A stretch of DNA of 8,924 bases from CADCTM01 sp049671305 (GTDB lineage: Bacteria > Cyanobacteriota > Cyanobacteriia > Cyanobacteriales > Coleofasciculaceae), in contig JBATUR010000083.1 in assembly GCA_049671305.1 (NCBI GenBank), positions 1-8,924 on the forward strand, given 5' to 3'. The position numbers were made by a program, and so were the translations under genes. Positions 1-5,939 of this stretch are shown piece by piece. The notes beneath the pieces were generated by a model. That model ran no database searches. It saw only the letters and a program-made list of their open reading frames with translations, and was not told where the DNA came from. Each line of letters opens with the position of its first letter. Position 1 is the stretch's first letter.

Positions 1-375
1 GTTGATAATCCCACCACATTATCGGAAAAGCTTTTCTTCGCTCCCTTTGTTGTAGTTTCTCACGGAATTCAAACTGATCCGATTTTCAATTATGCCAATC
101 AGATAGCGCTAAAATTATGGCAAATGGAATGGGATGATTTTACTCGTTTGCCTTCTCGTTTGAGTGCTGAACCGATAGAACAATCAGAACGAGAATTGAT
201 GCTGAAACAAAGTCTAGACCAAGGTTTGATTAGTAATTATCAAGGGATTCGGATTTCGAGTAAAGGCGATCGCTTTTACATCGAAGATGGCATCATCTGG
301 ACTTTATTGGATGCACAAAATCAACCCTGTGGACAAGCGGCAATGTTTATGCATTGGACGCCAATTGTTGAATAA
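1..375 (+). CDS. MEKHLA domain-containing protein, 5'-truncated by the window edge
   Basis: The frame is open from the first base and stops at TAA 373-375, so the true start lies to the left. The 124 visible residues include the segment FFAPFVVVSHG, then DPIFNYANQIALKLW, LPSRLSAEP, a GIRISSKGDRF stretch and the closing GQAAMFMHW. This is the pattern I know from the MEKHLA domain, a PAS-related domain found in stand-alone cyanobacterial and plant proteins and at the C-terminus of plant HD-ZIP III factors. Family members are about 150 residues, so roughly 20-30 N-terminal residues should be missing. No catalytic role is established; a PAS-like sensing or binding role is inference. An internal ATG at 124 opens a shorter frame, but conserved domain sequence extends well upstream of it, so it is not the start. 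One HIP1 site (266-273) lies inside. Confidence 0.85.
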   Translation, partial: VDNPTTLSEKLFFAPFVVVSHGIQTDPIFNYANQIALKLWQMEWDDFTRLPSRLSAEPIEQSERELMLKQSLDQGLISNYQGIRISSKGDRFYIEDGIIWTLLDAQNQPCGQAAMFMHWTPIVE

Positions 376-388
376 CGTAACCTAGATA

Positions 389-433
389 TCTGACTTCTAT
401 AGTTTAAACCTGAATTTAATAAAAGAAGTCGGA
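389..433. repeat. Inverted repeat in the spacer before uvrC
   Basis: The arms TCTGACTTCT (389-398) and AGAAGTCGGA (424-433) pair over ten positions with one G-T wobble, around a 25-base AT-rich loop that could add a few weaker pairs. No T-run follows on the plus strand, so it is not a standard terminator. It could be a weak terminator for the MEKHLA gene or a structure in the uvrC leader. The rest of the 376-525 spacer shows no convincing promoter. A TATCAT hexamer (485-490) is a possible -10 without a good -35. Confidence 0.4.
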
Positions 434-525
434 AATCTGCCAGAAATCATACGGTTTTGGGAAGCTGAAAAAGTCTGTATTTCTTATCATAAAGATATAG
501 ACACACTCATTTAAGCAGCGAAAAA

Positions 526-2421
526 GTGACGACAACTAAGACACTAACGCTCGTAAAAGATCCAGAACGTTTGGAACGACGCCTTAAGGAAATTCCGCCG
601 GAACCGGGAGTATACTTGATGCGAGATGGTAGCGATCGCATTCTCTATATCGGTAAGTCGAAAAAATTGCGATCGCGTGTGCGTTCCTATTTCCGTGAGT
701 CGCAAAAATTAAGCGATGCCTACGGCGGGCTCAGCCAACGCATCATGATGATGGTACGGCAAGTCGTGGAAATTGAGTTCATCGTCACCGACACGGAAGC
801 AGAAGCCTTAGCATTAGAAGCAAATCTTGTCAAGCAGCATCAACCTTATTTCAATGTGCTGCTTAAAGATGATAAGAAATACCCTTATGTTTTGGTTACT
901 TGGTCAGAAGAATATCCGCGTATTTTTATCACTCGTAATCGAAGAATAGCAAAGGAAAAAGATAAATATTACGGACCATTTGTTGATTCTGGTTTATTAA
1001 GAACTACCTTACGTTTAGCCAAGCGACTTTTCCCAATTCGGCAGCGTCCTCAACCATTATTTAAAGACCGTCCTTGTCTTAATTATGACATGGGTCGTTG
1101 TCCTGGTGTTTGTCAACAGTTAGTGACGCCAGAAGATTATCGCAAAACTATCCAAAAAATCGCGATGGTTTTCCAGGGAAGGAGTGGGGAATTACTTGAT
1201 GTTTTGACTCAGAATATGAATCAAGCGGCAGAGTCGTTGAACTTTGAAGCAGCGGCGCGAATTCGTGACCAAATTGCTGGCATTAAGTCGCTTTCTTCTG
1301 ACCAGAAAGTATCTTTACCAGATGATACCGTTTCACGAGATGCGATCGCACTTGCAGCCAATGCTCAACACGCCAGCATTCAGCTTTTCCAGACTCGTGC
1401 AGGTCGCTTGGTGGGACGTTTGGGTTTTTTCGCCGATGCTCAATCAGGGACGCCTGGAGCGATTCTACAACGGGTACTAGAAGAACATTACCAAGCGGCG
1501 GATGCGGTGGAAATTCCTGCAGAGATTTTGGTACAACATGAGTTGCCAGAAGGGGAAATGTTAGCTGAATATTTGACCGAAAAGAAAGGTCGAAAAGTTA
1601 GTATCATTGTGCCTCAACGGCAAGCAAAAGCAGAATTAATTGAGATGGTGGAACGTAATGCTAATTATGAGTTAGAACGGACTCAAAGATTTGCTGACCG
1701 CAACACTCAGGCGATGGAAGATTTAGCTAATATTATCGATTTGCCAGACTTGCCGCATCGTATTGAAGGTTATGATATTTCTCATATCCAAGGTGCGAAT
1801 GCTGTTGCCTCTCAGGTGGTGTTTATTGATGGTACGCCGGCAAAGCAACATTATCGTCATTATAAGATTAAGAATCCGGAAGTTAAAGCCGGACATTCTG
1901 ATGATTTTGCCAGTCTTGCTGAGGTAATTGGACGGCGTTTTCGTAAGTATAAAGAAGATCCACAATTGCTGCGTGCAGGAAATCCAGATTGGCCCGATTT
2001 AATTATGATTGATGGTGGAAAAGGTCAGTTATCTTCGGTAATGACGGTGTTGCAGGAGATGAATTTGAGTGAAGATTTGCGTGTAGTTAGTTTAGCAAAA
2101 CAGCGCGAAGAAATCTTTCTTCCTGGTGAGTCGCAACCGGTAGTAACGGAAGCGGAACAACCCGGTGTGCAACTGTTACGGCGTTTGCGAGATGAAGCAC
2201 ATCGATTTGCGGTTACGTTTCATCGTCAGCAAAGAAGTGATAAATTAAGGCGATCGCGTTTGGATGAAATTTCGGGGTTAGGTTTTCATCGCCAAAAGCA
2301 ATTATTGGCGCATTTTCGCTCAATTGATTATATCCGTGAAGCGTCGCCGAAACAGTTAGGAGAAGTGGCGGGAATTGGACCACGTTTGGCGCAAGAAATC
2401 TATGATTATTTTCATCCTTAA
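526..2421 (+). CDS. uvrC: UvrABC system protein C (excinuclease subunit)
   Basis: UvrC makes the two incisions either side of a lesion in nucleotide excision repair, acting in the cytoplasm on UvrB-DNA complexes. All domains are present in 631 residues. The N-terminal GIY-YIG nuclease has GVY 28-30, YIG 41-43, Arg49 and catalytic-type Glu98. A cysteine-rich segment (172-196) is followed by a UVR/UvrB-binding helix pair (about 219-254). The RNase-H-like nuclease has Asp417 (YDISH), Asp460 (HSDD), Asp496 (IDGGKGQ) and His559 (DEAH), matching E. coli D399, D438, D466 and H538. A tandem helix-hairpin-helix occupies about 578-625. The start is GTG at 526: the in-frame stop at 490-492 leaves no upstream ATG, GTG or TTG. 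The ribosome site is weak. Of the four Fe-S cysteines known in E. coli UvrC, only three are here (184, 192, 196); the first position is Arg174. Five HIP1 octamers occur within or near the 5' half and at 2250. Probably cotranscribed with the next gene, 22 bp away. Confidence 0.98.
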   Translation: MTTTKTLTLVKDPERLERRLKEIPPEPGVYLMRDGSDRILYIGKSKKLRSRVRSYFRESQKLSDAYGGLSQRIMMMVRQVVEIEFIVTDTEAEALALEANLVKQHQPYFNVLLKDDKKYPYVLVTWSEEYPRIFITRNRRIAKEKDKYYGPFVDSGLLRTTLRLAKRLFPIRQRPQPLFKDRPCLNYDMGRCPGVCQQLVTPEDYRKTIQKIAMVFQGRSGELLDVLTQNMNQAAESLNFEAAARIRDQIAGIKSLSSDQKVSLPDDTVSRDAIALAANAQHASIQLFQTRAGRLVGRLGFFADAQSGTPGAILQRVLEEHYQAADAVEIPAEILVQHELPEGEMLAEYLTEKKGRKVSIIVPQRQAKAELIEMVERNANYELERTQRFADRNTQAMEDLANIIDLPDLPHRIEGYDISHIQGANAVASQVVFIDGTPAKQHYRHYKIKNPEVKAGHSDDFASLAEVIGRRFRKYKEDPQLLRAGNPDWPDLIMIDGGKGQLSSVMTVLQEMNLSEDLRVVSLAKQREEIFLPGESQPVVTEAEQPGVQLLRRLRDEAHRFAVTFHRQQRSDKLRRSRLDEISGLGFHRQKQLLAHFRSIDYIREASPKQLGEVAGIGPRLAQEIYDYFHP

Positions 2422-2443
2422 AACTCTTGGTTCTCAACCATAA

Positions 2444-2935
2444 ATGCATCAGCTTTTTTCTGGCAGAATATTTGCAGACCATTATCAGTTTTATATTTTA
2501 GATTCTGATCCAGATTTTTATGACAAGATGCCAGTGTGGAATGAGGAGAATTCAAGAAAAGGTTATATAACTAATAGTCGAACTATATATGTAGGAACTA
2601 GGGCAACTTTTCATGATTATTGGTTAGATTTATATCTGAGTGACAACACGCCTAGTTTTGAAGAATGTGAGAGAGCATTAGCACTCAATCTTAATATTGT
2701 CTCAGGTGAGTTGGAAATAACCACAACAACAGGCGATTCAGAAGCTAATATTTCTTTAACAAAAGGTGCTTATATTGTTTATGTCCTTGCTTTCAATCTT
2801 GGTATTGATTCGGAAGATTATCTGAGTGATCAAGAGTTAGAAAACAGCAATGATTTTGAGCGATATTCTATTATTTTAGTGCCTGTTCATACTTCTACTG
2901 AAGGCATCGTTAAAGGTGAAGCTTATTTATTTTAG
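2444..2935 (+). CDS. Small acidic protein resembling ComJ/Nin (nuclease-inhibitor family)
   Basis: A 163-residue soluble protein with no signal peptide or membrane segment. The N-terminus MHQLFSGRIFADHYQFYILD is typical of a conserved uncharacterised bacterial family. The order HYQF (13-16), W32-N-E-E, KGY (39-41), then SGELEI (87-92) and a KGAY turn (107-110) follows, from memory, Bacillus subtilis ComJ (Nin), which has YHQF, W-T-D-E, KGY and LPKGDY at matching places. Nin binds and inhibits the competence nuclease NucA. That homology is my pattern match, not a search result, and inhibition of a nuclease here is inference. No NucA-like nuclease is in the window. The gene starts 22 bp after uvrC on the same strand, so it likely shares its transcript, and it ends 18 bp from the convergent exported-protein gene. 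The ribosome site is poor. It contains no HIP1 site. Confidence 0.72.
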   Translation: MHQLFSGRIFADHYQFYILDSDPDFYDKMPVWNEENSRKGYITNSRTIYVGTRATFHDYWLDLYLSDNTPSFEECERALALNLNIVSGELEITTTTGDSEANISLTKGAYIVYVLAFNLGIDSEDYLSDQELENSNDFERYSIILVPVHTSTEGIVKGEAYLF

Positions 2936-2953
2936 TGCTAAATCAACTTAAAC

Positions 2954-3463
2954 TTACCGCCGCACTTTGCTCAATCTAATCAGATAAGGATTATAGTTGT
3001 CTGTGTCATAAGAACCTACCCAAACTCGATAAGTTCCTGCTTGCCACTGACCGGTAATACCAGGATTTTTGCCTCGAAAGTCATCATTACACCAAGTACC
3101 ACCAGGACCACTAATTACTAAAGTTGTGTCCTGGGGACTTTCGACGATTAAACTTAAATAACTGAAGAAAGATGTTAGAAACAACGTATGATCAGGCGCT
3201 TTATCCATGAAACCGACACAAGGACCAGTTGGCGTTTGTTGTCTACCAGCAACGTTGCTTGCAGGTACAGAACCGCCGCTGATGCCTCTAATTGTCATCG
3301 GGTCTGGTGAAAATCTCGGTCTAATGGTAACGTTTTCAAACATGGTTTGAGATTGAACTGGTTGCCCAACTAAAGCTAAATAGCTGAAGAATAGCCCCCC
3401 GGTAATCATCGCGATTCTCTTACCGCGTACCGTGAGGCTACTTTTGGTTATCCAGCTAGACAT
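2954..3463 (-). CDS. Small exported protein with PPC-like beta-sandwich C-terminus, function unknown
   Basis: About 169 residues from ATG 3463. The N-terminus has basic residues (VRGKR), a hydrophobic stretch (AMITGGLFFSYLALVG) and a polar QPVQSQ end, which together read as a Sec signal peptide cleaved near VQS|Q. There is no lipobox cysteine. The C-terminal part TLVISGPGGTWCNDDF followed by GQWQAGTYRVWVGSYD resembles the bacterial pre-peptidase C-terminal-like fold often seen in exported cyanobacterial proteins. Two cysteines (GPC and TWC) could form a disulphide in the periplasm. An in-frame GTG at 3493 would add ten residues. I prefer ATG 3463 because a GAAGGGA purine run abuts it and a possible -10 TACATA (3501-3506) would leave the GTG almost leaderless. 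I do not recognise a specific function. It converges with the ComJ-like gene and lies downstream of gltX on the same strand, 118 bp away. Confidence 0.75.
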   Translation of the reverse strand: MSSWITKSSLTVRGKRIAMITGGLFFSYLALVGQPVQSQTMFENVTIRPRFSPDPMTIRGISGGSVPASNVAGRQQTPTGPCVGFMDKAPDHTLFLTSFFSYLSLIVESPQDTTLVISGPGGTWCNDDFRGKNPGITGQWQAGTYRVWVGSYDTDNYNPYLIRLSKVRR

Positions 3464-3581
3464 TCCCTTCAATTTTGTCTGGCGTTGTAACACTGGCTTT
3501 TATGTATCCTAACGGCAATAAACGGCGCGTTTGTTTGGAGTATTAACGGCTGTAATATTACTAGGGACGTGGGTTTGTCGG

Positions 3582-5045
3582 TTATGTTCCCCTTGTTACA
3601 CCAACGAGTGCTAGTGCTTGTTGCAAGCGAGTTTTTGCCAGTTTTTGCTGATGGAGAAGTATCCAAGATTCAATTAAGTCGGGTCCATTAAGATCGCCTG
3701 TGAGGGCAGCACGCAGCGATCGCATTACTAAGCCTTTTTTGACCTTTTTATCGGTTGTCACTTGTTTAATGATTGCCTGGGCGGTTTCTGGCGTTAGTTC
3801 GGGGTAGTTATCTAGTGCTTCTAAAACGGCTTGGACTACTTCTGCCACGCCTGCTTTTTTCATCTGATCTGTTGCTTCGGCACTAAACTCAACTGACTCG
3901 GTAAAGAAGACCCGCGTCATGTCTACTGCTTCCGGTAAGCGTGTTAAGCTGGGTCCTATTACTGCCGCCATTTGTTCTAGCCAAGCGCGATCGCTTTTTG
4001 GGTCGAATTCAAATCCAGCTTCCTGCCAATAAGGAATTAGCAAATCAACTAACTTATCTGCTGGCATAATGTGCAGATATTGACCATTTAACCAATCTAA
4101 TTTTGCCCAGTCAAATTTTGCCCCAGCTTTGTTGACTCGCTCAAAGCTAAACAGTTTTGCCGCTTCTTCTAAGGTAAAAATTTCTTGTGTGGAGTCGGGT
4201 GCAGACCAACCTAGCAATGTCATATAGTTGACTAAGGCTTCTGGGATAAATCCCATTTTTTTAAAGTCGGAGATGGAAGTTACGCCGTCGCGCTTGGAAA
4301 GTTTTGCGCCTTTCTCGTTCAAAATTAAAGGCGTGTGAGAAAATTCTGGTACTGCCGCGCCGAGTGCTTCGTAAAGTAAAATCTGTTTAGCGGTATTGGC
4401 AATATGATCTTCACCTCGGATCACATGGCTGATTTGCATATCAATGTCATCGACCACTACAGCCAGATTATATAGTGGTTGACCAACGGCATCTCCATCT
4501 GATGCCCTGGCAATTACCATATCACCCCCTAAGTCGCTGGCTTTCCAGGAGAGTTTGCCGCGTACTAAGTCATTCCAAACAATTTCTCGATTATCGTCAA
4601 TGATAAAGCGAATTACTGCTTGGCGTCCTTCTGCAACAAATGCGGCTTGTTGTTCTGGTGTAAGGTTACGATGACGATTATCATAGCGTGGCGCTTCTTT
4701 TCTGCCTTTCTGTGCCGTCCGCATTTCCTCTAATTCGGCTTCTGTGTCGTAGCTACGATATGCTAGTCCTTGATCCAGAAGTTTTTGTGTAGCTTGGCGG
4801 TAAAGGTCAAGGCGTTTAGATTGGTAGGTTGGACCTTCATCCCAGTTTAAGCCGAGCCAGGTGAGTCCTTCCAGGATGTTGTCGGTGTATTCGGGACGCG
4901 ATCGCGTTTGGTCGGTGTCTTCGATGCGTAAAATAAACTTACCGCCGTGGTGACGGGCAAATAGCCAGTTAAATACGGCTGTTCTTGCTGTACCGATGTG
5001 TAAATTGCCAGTTGGACTAGGAGCTATCCGAACTCTAACGCTCAC
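3582..5045 (-). CDS. gltX: Glutamyl-tRNA synthetase
   Basis: A class I aminoacyl-tRNA synthetase that charges tRNA-Glu with glutamate. In cyanobacteria the product also feeds tetrapyrrole synthesis, and the enzyme is commonly non-discriminating, charging tRNA-Gln as well (family knowledge). It has 487 residues, full length. The HIGH signature PSPTGNLHIGT is at 9-19, the KMSKS-type loop KLSKR at 248-252, and the Rossmann core carries LYNLAVVVDD (191-200) and HVIRGEDH (207-214). The helical anticodon-binding part fills about 320-487. Where E. coli GluRS has a zinc-binding CxC motif, this protein reads AYRSYDTEAELE, so it looks like the zinc-free type. The start is GTG 5043-5045, giving the usual cyanobacterial VRVRIAPSPTG start. 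Only a weak purine run (AAAAGAGA) precedes it. A TAAAAT hexamer (5079-5084) could be a -10, without a clear -35. tRNA-Asp lies 135 bp upstream with no terminator visible between. Confidence 0.98.
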   Translation of the reverse strand: MSVRVRIAPSPTGNLHIGTARTAVFNWLFARHHGGKFILRIEDTDQTRSRPEYTDNILEGLTWLGLNWDEGPTYQSKRLDLYRQATQKLLDQGLAYRSYDTEAELEEMRTAQKGRKEAPRYDNRHRNLTPEQQAAFVAEGRQAVIRFIIDDNREIVWNDLVRGKLSWKASDLGGDMVIARASDGDAVGQPLYNLAVVVDDIDMQISHVIRGEDHIANTAKQILLYEALGAAVPEFSHTPLILNEKGAKLSKRDGVTSISDFKKMGFIPEALVNYMTLLGWSAPDSTQEIFTLEEAAKLFSFERVNKAGAKFDWAKLDWLNGQYLHIMPADKLVDLLIPYWQEAGFEFDPKSDRAWLEQMAAVIGPSLTRLPEAVDMTRVFFTESVEFSAEATDQMKKAGVAEVVQAVLEALDNYPELTPETAQAIIKQVTTDKKVKKGLVMRSLRAALTGDLNGPDLIESWILLHQQKLAKTRLQQALALVGVTRGT

Positions 5046-5180
5046 AGAATAATCTCTTTTGGTGTTGGTTGTTTTGTTATTTTACTGGCTATTCCTTATG
5101 GAAGTAGCTGAGTGCATGATCAATAACATCCTGGAAACGCTGAAGCTTCTATGAATTGATATATTTTCATGTTGTTAGAA

Positions 5181-5254
5181 CGGGACTGACGGGGCTCGAA
5201 CCCGCAACTTCCGCCGTGACAGGGCGGTGCTCTAACCAATTGAACTACAGTCCC
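5181..5254 (-). tRNA. tRNA-Asp (anticodon GTC)
   Basis: The minus strand gives a complete cloverleaf. The acceptor arms GGGACTG and CAGTCCC pair fully, and the discriminator is G (complement of 5181), as expected for tRNA-Asp. The D arm contains TTCAATTGGTTAGAGCA. The anticodon stem CCGCC/GGCGG encloses CTGTCAC with anticodon GTC (complement of 5218-5220). The T arm has the canonical GGTTCGAACC. No CCA is encoded after the discriminator. A sigma-70-type promoter lies just upstream. Confidence 0.98.
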
Positions 5255-5273
5255 ATTTTTTGACCCGTTTACA

Positions 5274-5302
5274 ATTGTTTCTGATTTCAGCACATTTGTC
5301 AA
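5274..5302 (-). promoter_or_regulatory. Probable promoter of tRNA-Asp
   Basis: On the minus strand a perfect -35 TTGACA (5302-5297) is followed after 17 bases by AACAAT (5279-5274), a four-of-six match to the -10 consensus. Transcription would start near 5267, about 13 bases before the mature tRNA. It may also drive gltX by read-through, since no terminator is visible between tRNA and gltX. Inferred from sequence and position only. Confidence 0.6.
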
Positions 5303-5410
5303 GTAGGTCTTTAAAGATTGCCTTTTTGAACAAAGGAATATCTTTTTTGTTTGACACTTCTTCCATCATATCTAAAAATGGTGGCAAAAGAAAATTCTTT
5401 TTTTGAGAAT

Positions 5411-5728
5411 CTAGCGTCGTTGTTTAGAAGATAAGATTACGGGTACTTCACCTGTGCGGCGAAAGGGATACAGCCTTTCTATCTGGAGAATTAGCAAAAA
5501 AATCAATAGCTGTATGGGCCACGGTGCCAAGGCGAAGCCCAAAATTGAGCAAAAGATTGCCGAACCGATCGCCAAGAGGCGGGGCAGTTCATGAGAAGCA
5601 CGTAGGGAAATAAATATGCTTCCTATTGCAGTTAATATTAGCATCACAGACATGGGAAACATATTGAACACCTTTAGGTCAATTTTTTGAAAGCTTTCCT
5701 TACAATAATCAGAAAGAAAAACCTTCAT
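5411..5728 (-). CDS. Small membrane protein of unknown function
   Basis: 105 residues from ATG 5726-5728. Three hydrophobic stretches can be seen: about 24-42 (starting FPMSVMLILTAIG), 51-68 (starting LLAIGSAIFC) and 70-83 (starting WPIQLLIFLL). The last two are joined by a tight A-P-W-P turn. Short loops hold SLRASHELPR, and the C-terminal tail is basic (FRRTGE, KQRR). I expect an inner or thylakoid membrane protein. I have an impression of similar short proteins with an RASHE-PRLLA loop in other cyanobacteria but recognise no function. A GAAG lies a few bases before the ATG as a weak ribosome site. A TACAAT hexamer at 5797-5792 on the minus strand may be its -10. An AT-rich hairpin after the stop (near 5388-5403) may act as a weak terminator. 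The gene lies between the duplicated end of the nuclease gene and tRNA-Asp; nothing ties it functionally to either. Confidence 0.7.
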   Translation of the reverse strand: MKVFLSDYCKESFQKIDLKVFNMFPMSVMLILTAIGSIFISLRASHELPRLLAIGSAIFCSILGFALAPWPIQLLIFLLILQIERLYPFRRTGEVPVILSSKQRR

Positions 5729-5804
5729 GGCTTCAAGCTAACACTTACTTTTCGCTAATGCTGTAGTTTGAAATACTTTGAAACAAAGCCTATTGTACGG
5801 CTTT

Positions 5805-5939
5805 ATCTTAATTAGAGAAAAATCAGTCTTTGGATATAGATCTAGTTAAGTTTGAACCGGGTTTTGCAGACTAATCTTAATCAAAGAAGAATCAGTCTTT
5901 GGGTATAGATCTAGTTAAGATTGAACCGGGTTTTGCAGA
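5805..5939. repeat. Two-copy tandem repeat, 66-bp unit, spanning the 3' end of the nuclease gene
   Basis: Bases 5805-5870 and 5874-5939 align without gaps at a 69-base period, with 61 of 66 positions identical. The differences cluster in the left part (three in the segment 5812-5821 versus 5881-5890). Both copies carry the palindrome TAGATCTA and the string GAACCGGGTTTTGCAGA. The right copy contains the last seven codons and the stop of the nuclease gene. The left copy repeats that coding end downstream, including an equivalent in-frame TAA (5846-5848). This looks like a tandem duplication of the gene end plus its immediate 3' flank, now drifting. Confidence 0.9.
5873..5922. repeat. Nested inverted repeat over the nuclease stop codon
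   Basis: Outer arms AATCTTAA (5873-5880) and TTAAGATT (5915-5922) are perfectly complementary. Between them CAAAGA (5882-5887) and TCTTTG (5896-5901) form an inner hairpin with an eight-base loop. The stop codon of the nuclease gene (5915-5917) is part of the outer arm. There is no T-run after it on the minus strand, so it is not a classic intrinsic terminator, though it may slow transcription or protect the mRNA end. The left repeat copy keeps only a five-base outer match. Confidence 0.5.

Noticed and set aside
3469..3666. Minus-strand frame overlapping the end of gltX and the start of the exported-protein gene
   Set aside because: It lies mostly on the same strand out of frame with gltX, has low-complexity Ser/Thr content, and conflicts with two well-supported genes.
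5120..5302. Minus-strand frame of 60 codons across the tRNA
   Set aside because: It reads straight through tRNA-Asp and its promoter; the similarity of its translation to other predicted proteins would be a tRNA artefact.
5351..5373. Plus-strand TTGACA with AT-rich sequence downstream
   Set aside because: It would transcribe antisense into the small membrane-protein gene, and the best -10 at proper spacing (AAAAAT) is poor.
5805..5939. CRISPR-like reading of the direct repeats
   Set aside because: There are only two copies, the units are 66 bp and almost contiguous, with no spacers, and one copy is coding.
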